This document shows, one piece after another, positions 9,317 to 18,548 of a DNA stretch of 64,000 bases (within the stretch, counting starts at the first letter, position 1; each line of letters starts with the position of its first letter). The stretch covers positions 496,001 through 560,000 of the forward strand of contig NZ_SZVI01000012.1 in the NCBI RefSeq assembly GCF_013416775.1, written 5' to 3'. A program made the translations under genes and the position numbers. A model generated the notes under the pieces. It did no database searches, was not told the DNA's origin, and saw only the letters and a program-made list of their open reading frames with translations. The stretch comes from Rhodoferax sp. BLA1 (lineage in GTDB: Bacteria > Pseudomonadota > Gammaproteobacteria > Burkholderiales > Burkholderiaceae_C).

Positions 9317-10321
9317 ATGCAGCGACTGCAATTTGTTCTCTTCCAAGCAGACGAAGCAGCAAACCTTCTACGAGCTTCATCACAGCCTCGGCTTAGAACC
9401 GCTTTGCTGCTTCTGGATAACAGCATTGAGCTACTACTCGATCGGTGGATCGAGGATCAGCTTCAGCAAGAAGAGATTCAACGAAAGATTCAGACTCGGG
9501 CCATGGAAGCCGGAATCCCAAGGAATCATCCGCAGTTTGCGGACCTGCTGTCTCAGAAGTTCCTCACAGCAGATGAGACAAGGCAGGTCGCAAGGTTCTT
9601 CGACGAGAAGCTAAAGTTCGCCTCCGTAAAGAGAGGCAAGATCACTGCTGAAGTTGCCGCTGTTCTCTCGCACATTCATCGCTATCGAAACGAGAGCTAT
9701 CACGGTGGACGAGTCAGGCCCGGCATTCTTCGCACGACCGTCGCGATTCAGCTGCACTTGGTATGTAATCTTGTCCAATCACTAAAACCTGGCTCCGTCG
9801 GTTATTCGTCAGGTGACGATTTCTCTTGGCTGAAAGAGCGATTTGATCTCTCTCCGGGAGAACTTTGGCGCGACCAAACGTTGAACCAGGTACTGCGGGA
9901 GATTATGGAGGTCGCCGAACAAACTCCCGATAACATGCGCAGAGCATTGGCAGAGAATCTTGCCGCACGGATAGAAGCGCTCGACGACACTATTGATTTC
10001 ATTTCGAGCGAAACAAGTCTGGGCAAGACCGCAGCAGAGGTCATTGCGGCAGCACACTCGTTTGTTCAGAAGAAGCTCGCGAGTGACCCCACCTACCCGC
10101 CGCCGCCACGAGGGATAGAGAAGTCAATTTCTGAATCTCATATCGAACTGGCCCGATCCATTCCTAGCTTGCTGCTAGGCAAGGAAAGTAGCGTGGAAGC
10201 GTTTAATGCTTTTGCATCTGCAGATGCATCACTCGACCTCGTCGAATACGTTCTAGGTCAGCTAGCGGTCGCCATCGAGCTGCAGATCCAGTTGGAGATT
10301 GACCTTGCGCGCGGAAAATGA
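9317..10321 (+). CDS. Gene-cassette protein with a HEPN-type RNxxxH motif
   Basis: 334 residues, family not recognised. The N-terminal half is predicted mainly helical. It contains HRYRNESYHGG at residues 121-131, in which RNESYH (124-129) fits the catalytic RNxxxH signature of HEPN ribonucleases found in toxins, abortive-infection and RNA-processing proteins. No signal peptide or membrane segment is seen. The gene sits directly behind an attC site and has lower GC and less biased codons than its neighbours, consistent with a captured cassette. A role in defence or as a toxin is inferred from motif and context only. Confidence 0.75.
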   Translation: MQRLQFVLFQADEAANLLRASSQPRLRTALLLLDNSIELLLDRWIEDQLQQEEIQRKIQTRAMEAGIPRNHPQFADLLSQKFLTADETRQVARFFDEKLKFASVKRGKITAEVAAVLSHIHRYRNESYHGGRVRPGILRTTVAIQLHLVCNLVQSLKPGSVGYSSGDDFSWLKERFDLSPGELWRDQTLNQVLREIMEVAEQTPDNMRRALAENLAARIEALDDTIDFISSETSLGKTAAEVIAAAHSFVQKKLASDPTYPPPPRGIEKSISESHIELARSIPSLLLGKESSVEAFNAFASADASLDLVEYVLGQLAVAIELQIQLEIDLARGK

Positions 10322-10322
10322 C

Positions 10323-10391
10323 ATCTAACCTTTCCATGGAGAGCCCGCTTCCTGGAAAGCCTATCAGCGCCTCTCATGTCAAACGTTAAAG
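10323..10391 (+). repeat. Possible degenerate second attC site
   Basis: Directly after the cassette stop codon, ATCTAAC (10323-10329) fits the R'' consensus, and GTTAAAG (10385-10391) is one base off GTTRRRY. The inner arms do not pair across the whole element; the only clear hairpin is CTTTCCA/TGGAAAG near the left. It may be the decayed cassette end. Confidence 0.3.
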
Positions 10392-10761
10392 CCCAAAACC
10401 ATAGGGTCTGGATGACCGCTGTCTGAAAATTGGGCTGTCAGTTTCCAGTCTCGAACTGCCTGTTCTCCACCTTCGACGCATCCAGAGTTGTTGAAGGCGG
10501 GTGGTGGGGTTGCCGGGCGCAGAACCCATTCGCGTGATGAGACCGGTGGCGCACCATCTTCAGGGACAACACCCGAACAAGACGCCCACTCAAGCCGTTG
10601 CCCGCGAGGGGGCCGGAGAACGGTAACCCCGCCGCCCGCCTGGCGCGACCTGATCCGGCATCAGAGGCTGGATGTTAATAAAATCAGCCTCTAGCCCTTA
10701 TTCAATAAGGGTGGAGAGCTATAAATGAAATAGCGACCCGAAGAACCCCGGGCCACACCCA
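10392..10761. other. Gene-free region before the manC-type gene
   Basis: About 370 bp with no credible gene. The only recognisable feature is one dispersed repeat (10680-10734). A 68-codon rightward frame (10488-10694) runs into that repeat and looks fortuitous. This is the downstream side of the leftward manC-type gene; no strong terminator hairpin was seen. Confidence 0.5.
10680..10734 (-). repeat. Dispersed ~50-bp repeat, copy after the manC-type gene
   Basis: AATCAGCCTCTAGCCCTTA, then TTCAATAAGGG, GGAGAGCTATAAA. Same element as at 8538-8588 in the opposite orientation. Confidence 0.75.
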
Positions 10762-12222
10762 TTAGCGCCCGTACACATCCTCAAAACGCACGATGTCATC
10801 CTCACCCAGGTAGGAGCCGGACTGCACCTCGATCATCTCCAGCGCGACCCGGCCCGGGTTCTCCAGGCGGTGGGTGGTGCCCAGCGGGATGAAGGTGGAT
10901 TGGTTTTCCGAGAGCAAAAACACCTCTTCGCCTTTGGTGATGCGTGCGGTGCCGCTGACCACAATCCAGTGCTCGGCGCGGTGGTGGTGCATCTGCAGGC
11001 TCAGAACACCACCCGGTTTGACCACAATTCGCTTGACCTGGAAGCGCTCGCCCCGGTCCACACCGTCGTACGAACCCCAGGGCCGGAACACCTTGCGGTG
11101 GATGCTGCCCTCAGGGCGCTTTTGCGCCTTGAGCTGGTCCACAATCTTTTTGACGTCTTGCGTCTTGTCCTTGTGCGACACCAGGATCGCGTCGGCAGTT
11201 TCGATCACCACCAGGTCACGCACACCGACACAGGCCACCAGGCGGCCTTCGGACAGGGCCAGGGTGTTTTCGCAGTCCTGCAGCAGCACATCGCCCTGTG
11301 CCACGTTGCCAGAGCCGTCCTTGGGCAGCACCTGCCACAGCGCGTCCCAGGCGCCCACGTCGGACCAGCCTGCGTTGAGCGGCAACACCACACCGGCGGG
11401 CAGTGTGCTGCTGCTGGTGTTGGCGGCAATGCGTTCCATCACCGCGTAGTCGATCGAGTCGCTGGGGCAGGCAGCAAACAGCTCTTTGCCCACGCGCACA
11501 AACTCACCGTCCGTCTGGCCAGCCTCCCAGGCGGCCTGGCAGGCGGCCAGGATGTCGGCGCGGCAGACCCCCAGGGCTGACAGCCAGACCGAGGCGCGCA
11601 TCATGAACAGGCCGCTGTTCCACAGGTAGTTGCCCGCGTCCAGGTAAGACTGGGCGGTGGCCAGGTCGGGTTTTTCGACAAAACGGGCGATGCTGCGCGC
11701 GGCGGCGTCGGCGCTGCCAAACGGGGCACCGGTCTGGATGTAGCCGTAACCCGTTTCAGGTGCATCGGGGGTGATGCCAAAGGTGACCACCGCGCCTGCG
11801 TCGGCCAGTGCCGCACCCCGGCTGACCACGTCCTGGAACGCTGCCGCGTTGGTGATGACATGGTCGGCGGGCATCACCAGCAGCACCGGGTCTGCGCCAT
11901 CTTTTGAGGCGGCCAAGGCTGCCAGTGTGAGTGCTGGCGCCGTATTTCTGCCACAAGGCTCCAGCACCACGGTGCCACTTTCACCGAGCAGGCGCAGCTG
12001 CTCAGCAATCACAAAACGGTACTCTTCGTTGCACACCACCATCGGTGTGGTCAGGCTCACGCCCGGGGTGCCGATGACACGGCGCACGGTGGCCTGCAGG
12101 AGCGAGTCCTGGCCAACCAGGCTCAGCAACTGTTTGGGGTATTTTTCGCGGGACAGGGGCCACAGGCGGGTGCCGGAGCCACCGGACAAAACCACGGGCT
12201 GAACGAGGACAGGTGTGTTCAT
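10762..12222 (-). CDS. manC: Mannose-1-phosphate guanylyltransferase / mannose-6-phosphate isomerase
   Basis: 486 residues, the length of bifunctional type II PMI/GMP enzymes (ManC/CpsB/AlgA/XanB), which make GDP-mannose for exopolysaccharide or LPS. The N-terminal nucleotidyltransferase domain has VVLSGGSGTRLWPLSREKYPKQ and FVEKPD. The C-terminal cupin isomerase domain has RPWGSYDGVDRGERFQVKRI, the metal-site QMHHHRAEHWIVVSGTA and IPLGTTHRLENPG. It lies 41 bp downstream of another sugar nucleotidyltransferase and in line with galE, forming a nucleotide-sugar cluster. cpsB and xanB are equivalent names. Confidence 0.95.
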   Translation of the reverse strand: MNTPVLVQPVVLSGGSGTRLWPLSREKYPKQLLSLVGQDSLLQATVRRVIGTPGVSLTTPMVVCNEEYRFVIAEQLRLLGESGTVVLEPCGRNTAPALTLAALAASKDGADPVLLVMPADHVITNAAAFQDVVSRGAALADAGAVVTFGITPDAPETGYGYIQTGAPFGSADAAARSIARFVEKPDLATAQSYLDAGNYLWNSGLFMMRASVWLSALGVCRADILAACQAAWEAGQTDGEFVRVGKELFAACPSDSIDYAVMERIAANTSSSTLPAGVVLPLNAGWSDVGAWDALWQVLPKDGSGNVAQGDVLLQDCENTLALSEGRLVACVGVRDLVVIETADAILVSHKDKTQDVKKIVDQLKAQKRPEGSIHRKVFRPWGSYDGVDRGERFQVKRIVVKPGGVLSLQMHHHRAEHWIVVSGTARITKGEEVFLLSENQSTFIPLGTTHRLENPGRVALEMIEVQSGSYLGEDDIVRFEDVYGR

Positions 12223-12263
12223 ACGGTAAGACGGATGGATGTGAATGTTCAGAGGACCTCGGC

Positions 12264-13367
12264 TCAGGCGCGGGAATCGCCCCAGCGCAATTGCGCGGTT
12301 TCATCACCGCGGTAGAGGGTTTCGCCGGACTGGTCGACACAGTAGGTGGGCGAGACGATCATTTCCTTGAAGGTCATGTCGGCGGCAATGCGGGTGTATT
12401 CGAACAGGATGCTGCGCACCACCTTGGCGCCTGAGCGGATGTGGCAACCGTGGCCGATCCAGCTCGGGCCAATGATGCTGGCGCCGGGTTCGATGCGCAC
12501 GCTCGAGCCAATGTAGACCGGGCCTTCGATGGTGACCTGGTCCCATGGGATTTGGGTGTTCAGGCCGACCCAGATGCCGGGTTTGACCTCGCGCCCAGGC
12601 ATGTTCATCTGCGCCACCTCGCCGCGCAACACACGCTGCAACACGGCCCAGTAGTCGCTCACGCGGCCGATGTCGATCCAGTTGAAAAAACGTTTCTGCG
12701 CAAAAAACGGCGCCTTGCTCTCCACCAATTGCGGGAACAGTTGTGAGCCGATGTCATAGACCTGGCCGGGCGGAATCAGCTTGAGCACCTCGGGCTCGAA
12801 AATGTAGATGCCGGTGCTGGCGGCCGTGGATTTGGCCTCGGAGGGCTTGGGTTTTTCCTGGAACGACAGGATCTGGCCGTTGTCATCGGCCACCACCATG
12901 CCGTAGTTCTCCACCTCGCTCAAGGGCACATCGAGTGTCACCACGCTGGCAATCGCGCCTTTGAGTTTGTGCTCGGCGAGCGCTGCGCCAATGTCCAGGT
13001 CGATGATGGCGTCGCCACACAGCACCAGGGTGGTTTCGTCGAAGAAGCCGCTGAAGTCCTGGATGCGGCGCATGCCCCCGGCCGAGCCGAAGGGTTTGGG
13101 CGTGACCTCGCCGTGTTCACGCACACCTTCGTAGGCGTAACCAATTTGCACACCCCAGCGGTGGCCGTCACCAAAATACTGCTCGATCTTGTGGTGGTTA
13201 AACGCCACGTTGACCATGATCTCCTTGATGCCGTAGCTGGCCAGGTGTTCGATCAGGTACTCCATCACCGGTTTGCCCAGGATCGGGATCATCGGTTTGG
13301 GCAAATCCTTGGTGAGTGGTCGTACCCGGGTGCCCTGTCCGGCGGCCAGAATCATGCCTTTAGCCAT
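12264..13367 (-). CDS. Sugar-1-phosphate nucleotidyltransferase with left-handed beta-helix tail
   Basis: 367 residues. The N-terminus has the pyrophosphorylase signature GMILAAGQGTRVRPLTKDLPKP; GDAIIDLDIG and FQEKPKPSEA follow, with EKP as the sugar-phosphate motif. The region after about residue 260 carries hexapeptide-like repeats (VYIGSSVRIEPGASIIGPSWIGHG). This architecture is shared by mannose-1-phosphate guanylyltransferases and glucose-1-phosphate nucleotidyltransferases; the base and sugar cannot be fixed from sequence alone. It lies between galE and the manC-type gene on the same strand, so it likely supplies an activated sugar for surface polysaccharide. Confidence 0.88.
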   Translation of the reverse strand: MAKGMILAAGQGTRVRPLTKDLPKPMIPILGKPVMEYLIEHLASYGIKEIMVNVAFNHHKIEQYFGDGHRWGVQIGYAYEGVREHGEVTPKPFGSAGGMRRIQDFSGFFDETTLVLCGDAIIDLDIGAALAEHKLKGAIASVVTLDVPLSEVENYGMVVADDNGQILSFQEKPKPSEAKSTAASTGIYIFEPEVLKLIPPGQVYDIGSQLFPQLVESKAPFFAQKRFFNWIDIGRVSDYWAVLQRVLRGEVAQMNMPGREVKPGIWVGLNTQIPWDQVTIEGPVYIGSSVRIEPGASIIGPSWIGHGCHIRSGAKVVRSILFEYTRIAADMTFKEMIVSPTYCVDQSGETLYRGDETAQLRWGDSRA

Positions 13368-13416
13368 GGTGAAAACCTCTGCTTGTCATTGTTAAAAACT
13401 CCCGAAAAAGGATGAA

Positions 13417-14433
13417 TTACGCCGCCGTGCCATACCCTTGCGGGTTGGCGTTTTGCCAGCGCCAGCTGTCGGCGCACATGGCCTGCAGGTCACGCTGGGC
13501 CTGCCAGCCCAGCAGGGCCTTGGCGTAGGCCGGGTCGGCGTAACAGGCGGCCACGTCACCCGGGCGGCGTGGTGAGATCTGGTAGGGCACGGGTTTGCCG
13601 CTGGCGGCCTCAAAGGCATGCACCATGTCAAGCACGCTGTAGCCAATGCCGGTGCCCAGGTTGACGGCAAAACTTTTGCCATCACGCTGCAGGGTTTGCA
13701 GCGCGGCCAGATGGCCCAGGGCCAGGTCCACCACATGGATGTAGTCGCGCACACCGGTGCCGTCGGGGGTGGGGTAGTCATTGCCCCAGACGTTCAAAAA
13801 CGCCCGTTTGCCAATGGCCACCTGGGCCACAAAAGGCATCAGGTTGTTGGGCACACCTTGCGGGTCTTCCCCAATCAGGCCGCTGGCGTGGGCGCCCACC
13901 GGGTTGAAATAACGCAGGATGCCGATCTGCCAGCTGGGGTCGCTGTGGGCGAGTTCACGCAGCATGTTTTCGATCACCAGCTTGGTCTGGCCGTAGGGGT
14001 TGGTGGCCGAGAGCGGGTGGTCTTCGGTGAGTGGCAGGCGCTGTGGGTCGCCATACACGGTGGCCGAGGAGCTGAACACCAGCGTTTTCACCTTGCAGGC
14101 CTGCATGGCCTCCAACAGCTTCACGGTGCCCAGCACATTGTTGTCGTAATACCGCAGCGGCTGCGCCACCGACTCACCCACCGCCTTGAGCCCGGCAAAG
14201 TGGATGACCGCGTTGGCACCACTGGCCTGCAGCGCCGTCTGCAGGGCCGCCTGGTCGCGGATGTCCCCTTCGATGAAGCTCAGCTTTTTGCCAGTGATGC
14301 GTTCCACCCGGGCCAAGGCCTCGGGCTGGCTGTTGGAGAAGTTGTCAAACACCGTCACCTGGTGGCCTGCATTGAGCAACTCCACGCACGTGTGTGAGCC
14401 GATGTAACCGGCGCCGCCTGTGATGAAAATCAT
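13417..14433 (-). CDS. galE: UDP-glucose 4-epimerase
   Basis: 338 residues from ATG 14433, chosen because MIFITGGAGYIGSHTCVELL is the family's usual N-terminus; the frame is open 25 codons further upstream without homology. It interconverts UDP-glucose and UDP-galactose with bound NAD. It has the Rossmann GGAGYIGSH, VFDNFSNS, the catalytic SSSATVYG serine and YGQTK tyrosine/lysine, ILRYFNPVGAHASG and the C-terminal RRPGDVAACYADP. First gene of the leftward nucleotide-sugar cluster. Confidence 0.96.
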   Translation of the reverse strand: MIFITGGAGYIGSHTCVELLNAGHQVTVFDNFSNSQPEALARVERITGKKLSFIEGDIRDQAALQTALQASGANAVIHFAGLKAVGESVAQPLRYYDNNVLGTVKLLEAMQACKVKTLVFSSSATVYGDPQRLPLTEDHPLSATNPYGQTKLVIENMLRELAHSDPSWQIGILRYFNPVGAHASGLIGEDPQGVPNNLMPFVAQVAIGKRAFLNVWGNDYPTPDGTGVRDYIHVVDLALGHLAALQTLQRDGKSFAVNLGTGIGYSVLDMVHAFEAASGKPVPYQISPRRPGDVAACYADPAYAKALLGWQAQRDLQAMCADSWRWQNANPQGYGTAA

Positions 14434-14568
14434 GATCGGTTGACCTGAAAGTGGTGACCTTTGGAGTTTAGACGGTCTGTGTGACCGTCTTTTGCGCCTC
14501 ACGGCCACCGTTGTGGGCGCCTGTCTTGCGCTACGCTATGCGCCACAAGCAATCTGTTGGAGATGATG

Positions 14569-15783
14569 ATGTCTTTTGTTGTTCATGGCCGTGCGTTTGC
14601 GCACATAGCCACGTTTCACCCCGAAATCACCGCCTTGCGGCGCGATTTACATGCCCACCCGGAACTCGGTTTTGAAGAGGTCTACACCGCCGCGCGGGTC
14701 AAACAGGCCTTGCAGTTGTGTGGTGTGGACGAAATCCACACCGGCATTGGAAAAACCGGCCTGGTGGCGGTGATCCGGGGCCAGCGCCAGAGCTCTGGCC
14801 GCATGATCGGCCTGCGTGCCGACATGGACGCGCTGGCGATGGCCGAGCACAACGACTTTGCCTGGAAGTCGTCCAAGCCTGGCCTGATGCACGGCTGTGG
14901 TCACGACGGCCACACCGCGATGTTGGTGGGCGCCGCCCGTTACCTGGCCGAGACGCGCCGTTTTGACGGCACGGCCGTGCTGATTTTCCAGCCCGGCGAA
15001 GAGGGTTATGCCGGTGCCCAGGAAATGATCAACGATGGGCTGTTTGAGCGTTTTCCGGTGCAGTCGGTTTACGGCATGCACAACTGGCCCGCGATGCGCC
15101 CGGGCACCATCGGCCTGAACCCGGGGCCGATGATGGCGGCGGCAGACCGCGTCACCATCGAGATCACCGGCAAAGGTGGCCACGGCGCCCACCCCTACCA
15201 GACCATTGACCCGGTGCTGGTGGCAGGCCACATCATCACCGGGGTGCAGAGCATCGTGTCGCGCAACGTCAAGCCGGTGGACAGCGCGGTGATCAGCCTG
15301 TGTGCGTTGCAGGCCGGCGACGTGAATGCCATGAGTGTGATCCCCGGCAGCGCCACCCTGGTGGGCACGGTGCGTACCTTCACCGCTGCGGTGCAGTCCT
15401 TGGTAGAACGGCGCCTGCAGGAGCTGTGCAGCGGTGTGGCGCAGGCCTTTGGCGCCCATGCCGTGGTGACTTACGAGCGCATGTACCCGGCCACCATCAA
15501 CACCGCGCCTGAGGCCCGTTTTGCAGGTGATGTGGCCGAGAGCCTGGTGGGTGCGGCCAACCTGGTGCGTGATCTGGAGCCCAGCATGGGCGCCGAAGAC
15601 TTTTCGTTCATGCTGCGTGTGAAACCTGGCGCCTACATGCGGCTCGGGCAAGGCGCTGAGAACGGGCTGGGCAGCTGCTATCTGCACAACAGCCGCTACG
15701 ACTTCAACGACGAGGTCTTGCCGCTGGGTGCTGCCCTGCACGCCAGCCTGGTGGAGCAGGGTATGCCGTTGGTTACCGCTTAA
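14569..15783 (+). CDS. M20 family amidohydrolase (hippurate hydrolase-like)
   Basis: 404 residues from the third of three consecutive ATGs (14563, 14566, 14569); GGAG at 14559-14562 is best spaced for 14569. Metal-binding motifs of the M20D peptidase family are visible: LRRDLHAHPELGFEE, LRADMDALAM, MHGCGHDGHTAMLVGAA, FQPGEEGYAGA and the C-terminal MGAEDFSFML. Such enzymes remove N-acyl groups from amino acids (hippurate, N-acetyl-amino acids, indole conjugates); the substrate is not determinable here. It stands alone between divergent galE and convergent hexR. Confidence 0.93.
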   Translation: MSFVVHGRAFAHIATFHPEITALRRDLHAHPELGFEEVYTAARVKQALQLCGVDEIHTGIGKTGLVAVIRGQRQSSGRMIGLRADMDALAMAEHNDFAWKSSKPGLMHGCGHDGHTAMLVGAARYLAETRRFDGTAVLIFQPGEEGYAGAQEMINDGLFERFPVQSVYGMHNWPAMRPGTIGLNPGPMMAAADRVTIEITGKGGHGAHPYQTIDPVLVAGHIITGVQSIVSRNVKPVDSAVISLCALQAGDVNAMSVIPGSATLVGTVRTFTAAVQSLVERRLQELCSGVAQAFGAHAVVTYERMYPATINTAPEARFAGDVAESLVGAANLVRDLEPSMGAEDFSFMLRVKPGAYMRLGQGAENGLGSCYLHNSRYDFNDEVLPLGAALHASLVEQGMPLVTA

Positions 15784-15790
15784 TGCTGCG

Positions 15791-15840
15791 TAATAAATAG
15801 CTACTAGCCCTTTATCTATAAGGGCTGGAGGCTCAAAAGG
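15791..15840 (+). repeat. Dispersed ~50-bp repeat between the amidohydrolase and hexR
   Basis: AATAGCTACTAGCCCTTTA, then TCTATAAGGGCTGGAGGCTC. Lies between the two convergent genes. Confidence 0.75.
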
Positions 15841-15848
15841 TTTGTAAG

Positions 15849-16697
15849 CTAGGCGTAGCGCTTGTTGCGCAGGTTGTTCTTCATCTCACGCAGCAGCGGC
15901 TGCAATTTCTCGCTGCCAATGCGCAGGGCCAGGCAGGTGGCCAGAATGTCAACAATCATCAGGTGCAACAGGCGCGACACCATCGGGCTGTAGCGCTCGT
16001 AACCCTCCGGGTGGTCGGCGGCCACATGGATGTCGCCAGCGCTGGCCAGTGGTGAGCCGCTGGCGGTGATGACGATGGCGATGGCGCCGTTTTTGCGGGC
16101 AATGTCACAGGCGTCCATCAGATCGCGGGTGCGTCCCGAGTTGCTGATCACCAGCACACAGTCGCCGCGTTGCATCAGGGAGGCACTCATCACCTGCATG
16201 TGGCCGTCGCTGTTGGCCACGCCGTGGATACCCAGGCGGAAGAATTTGTGCTGCGCATCGCGCGCCACGATGCCTGAGTTGCCGACACCAAAAAACTCGA
16301 TGCGCCGCCCGGCGTGGTAGGTGGCTGTGAGGGCGTCCACGGCGCGCTCAATCGCGCTGGCCGAGGCGTCGTTGCGGTATTTGAGGAAGGCCGCCACCGT
16401 GTTGTCGATCACCTTGACCATGATGTCGCTGGTTTTGTCGTCGGCGTCCACACTGCGGTGGATGTAGGGCACACCTTCACTGACGCTGCCCGCGAGCTTG
16501 TGTTTGAAGTCGCTCAGACCGTCGTAACCGACACTGCGGCAAAAACGCACCACCGTGGGTTTGCTGACATGGGCGCGGTCCGCCAGCTCACTCACCGGCA
16601 TCAGTGTGAAGCCGCGTGGGTCACTCAGCACCAGTTTGCCCACACGTTGTTCGGCGGGTGCCAAAGAGGGCAGAGAGGCGCGGATACGGTCAAGCAT
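15849..16697 (-). CDS. hexR: RpiR/HexR-type transcriptional regulator
   Basis: 282 residues. The N-terminal helix-turn-helix of the RpiR family (SELADRAHVSKPTVVRFCRSVGYDGLSDFKHKLAG) is followed by a SIS sugar-phosphate isomerase-like domain (RRIEFFGVGNSGIVARDAQ; VISNSGRTRDLMDAC; ITASGSPLA). HexR proteins sense 2-keto-3-deoxy-6-phosphogluconate and repress zwf, edd/eda and related genes. It is 15 bp downstream of zwf and presumably cotranscribed, the usual HexR–Zwf arrangement; naming rests largely on this. Confidence 0.88.
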   Translation of the reverse strand: MLDRIRASLPSLAPAEQRVGKLVLSDPRGFTLMPVSELADRAHVSKPTVVRFCRSVGYDGLSDFKHKLAGSVSEGVPYIHRSVDADDKTSDIMVKVIDNTVAAFLKYRNDASASAIERAVDALTATYHAGRRIEFFGVGNSGIVARDAQHKFFRLGIHGVANSDGHMQVMSASLMQRGDCVLVISNSGRTRDLMDACDIARKNGAIAIVITASGSPLASAGDIHVAADHPEGYERYSPMVSRLLHLMIVDILATCLALRIGSEKLQPLLREMKNNLRNKRYA

Positions 16698-16712
16698 GGT
16701 GTAACTCCAGAA

Positions 16713-18167
16713 TCAGCATTCTTCGCTCCAGCAGGAGCCGTCGCGCGCGATCATGGCGCTGGTGGCGCTCGGCCCCCAGGTGCCGCTGGCGTAGGGGCGC
16801 GGGCCCTGGGTGTCGTTGCGCCAGTGGTCGATGATGGGCTCGACCCAGCGCCAGGCTTCTTCCTGCTCGTCGCTGCGCACAAAGAGGTTCAGGCGGCCGT
16901 CCATCACGTCAAGCAACAGGCGTTCATACGCGCCCACACGTTCGGCGCCAAAACGTTTGTCAAAGTCCAGGTCCAGGTGCACCGGCGCCAGGTTGTTGGA
17001 GTTCTGGCGTTTGTCCTGGGCCTGAGCCAGCAGGTGCAACTCCAGCCCGTCCTTGGGTTGCAGGTTGATCACCAGCCGGTTCGCCATGCCGATCTGCGAG
17101 TTGAAGATGGCGTGGGGGGTGGGCCGGAAGTTCACCACAATGCGGGAATCGCGGCCCGCCAGGCGTTTGCCGGTGCGGATGTAAAACGGCACACCGGCCC
17201 AGCGCCAGTTCATGATTTCGGTGCGCAGTGCGACAAAGGTTTCGGTGTTGCTGCTGGGGCTCACGCCCAGTTCTTCGCGGTAACCCGGCACCGCCTGGCC
17301 CGCAATGGCGCCTGCGCTGTACTGGCCGCGGATCACGTCCTGTGCCAGGGTTTCCGTGGTCCAGGGTTTGAGGGAGCGCAGCACCTTGAGCTTCTCGTCG
17401 CGAATCGCGTCGGCGTGGGAGTTGATCGGCGGCTCCATGCCAATCGCACACAGCAGTTGCAGGGCATGGTTTTGCACCATGTCGCGCAGCGCACCGGTGG
17501 TCTCATAAAAGGCACCACGTTTTTCCACACCCAGCTCTTCGGCAATCGTGATCTGGATGTTGGCAATGTGTTCACGCCGCCACAGCGGCTCAAACAAGGC
17601 GTTGCCAAAACGCAGGGCAAACAGGTTCTGCACCGCTGGTTTGCCCAGGTAATGGTCAATGCGGTAGATCTGTTGCTCAGAAAACACCTGGCCCACCGTG
17701 TGGTTGATCGCGCGGTTGCTGGCCAGGTCGTGGCCCAGCGGTTTTTCCAGCACGATGCGGGTGTGCGGCGTGTTCAGGCCAGCGGCGCGAAGTTGTTCCG
17801 CAATGGTGGCGAACAGGTTGGGCGCAGTCGCCAGGTACATCACCACGGTGTCGGCCTGGCGCTGGTCCAGTTTGTTTTTCAGGAAGCTGTAGTGCTCGGG
17901 CTTGGACAAGTCCATGCTGACAAATTCCAGCAGCGCGGCGAAGCGGTCGAACTCTTCGCTGCTGGGGCGTTTTTCGAGCTCCACATCGCCAAAACGCGAG
18001 GCGATCAGGGCGCGGTAGCGCTCGTCGCTCAAGTCATCTCGGCCAATACCAATGATGCGCACACCGGCGGGCAGGGTGCCGTGTTTGAAGGCCTGGAACA
18101 AGGCGGGCATCAGCTTGCGCCAGCACAGATCGCCGGTGCCACCAAAAAGGACTAGGTCAAAACTCAT
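16713..18167 (-). CDS. zwf: Glucose-6-phosphate 1-dehydrogenase
   Basis: 484 residues, full length. It oxidises glucose-6-phosphate to 6-phosphogluconolactone with NAD(P). The N-terminal nucleotide-binding LVLFGGTGDLCWRKLMPALF, the substrate-site RIDHYLGK and the C-terminal DVMDGRLNLFVRSDEQEEAWRWV are all present. GTGD with C rather than the usual A/S is a small variation. The start ATG is opposite a 380-bp region shared with the ABC transporter operon. It is cotranscribed with hexR. Confidence 0.97.
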   Translation of the reverse strand: MSFDLVLFGGTGDLCWRKLMPALFQAFKHGTLPAGVRIIGIGRDDLSDERYRALIASRFGDVELEKRPSSEEFDRFAALLEFVSMDLSKPEHYSFLKNKLDQRQADTVVMYLATAPNLFATIAEQLRAAGLNTPHTRIVLEKPLGHDLASNRAINHTVGQVFSEQQIYRIDHYLGKPAVQNLFALRFGNALFEPLWRREHIANIQITIAEELGVEKRGAFYETTGALRDMVQNHALQLLCAIGMEPPINSHADAIRDEKLKVLRSLKPWTTETLAQDVIRGQYSAGAIAGQAVPGYREELGVSPSSNTETFVALRTEIMNWRWAGVPFYIRTGKRLAGRDSRIVVNFRPTPHAIFNSQIGMANRLVINLQPKDGLELHLLAQAQDKRQNSNNLAPVHLDLDFDKRFGAERVGAYERLLLDVMDGRLNLFVRSDEQEEAWRWVEPIIDHWRNDTQGPRPYASGTWGPSATSAMIARDGSCWSEEC

Positions 18168-18548
18168 AAGGCTGAAAGTGAGAGTGGTCGGATGAGTCGT
18201 GACTGTAACTTCGTTTCATCAAAGCTCGTAACCGGGTAACAATTTTGCGCAAGAAGCCCATGTTGTTGGCGTTTCCCCGATGCGCGTGCCCCAAAAATGG
18301 GATTACAGTGATGCCGTCACCAAACGGTAATTTATTTGTAGCGAATCTGTCATGACAACTTGGACCACCAACCTGGGTTTGTTTGCCCATCCAGGTGCAG
18401 ACACCAGGGTGCACATGATTCGGGCTGTTTGGCACCCCTTCGCTTTCCCGTTCCCTATCCCGCCCAAGCGCAGGCTGCTGATGGGTGGGGCGGTCGCTCT
18501 TTGGCCGCAGCAAGACCTGGACGGGCACCATTTTTTTGAGGAGCTGAT
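18168..18548. promoter_or_regulatory. Divergent promoter region zwf / ABC transporter
   Basis: 381 bp without a credible gene between zwf and the binding-protein gene. It holds an exact 10-bp palindrome TGTCATGACA (18348-18357), a candidate operator for the rightward operon, and an AT-rich GGTAATTTATTTGTA (18326-18340). It must contain both promoters, but no pair of -35/-10 boxes stands out. GAGGAG 6 bases before 18549 serves as Shine-Dalgarno. Confidence 0.4.

Noticed and set aside
18301..18345. AT-rich GGTAATTTATTTGTA and TGTAATCCCATTTTT as HexR operators for zwf
   Set aside because: Each matches the HexR palindrome on one half only (10-11 of 15 positions); not enough to annotate as a site.
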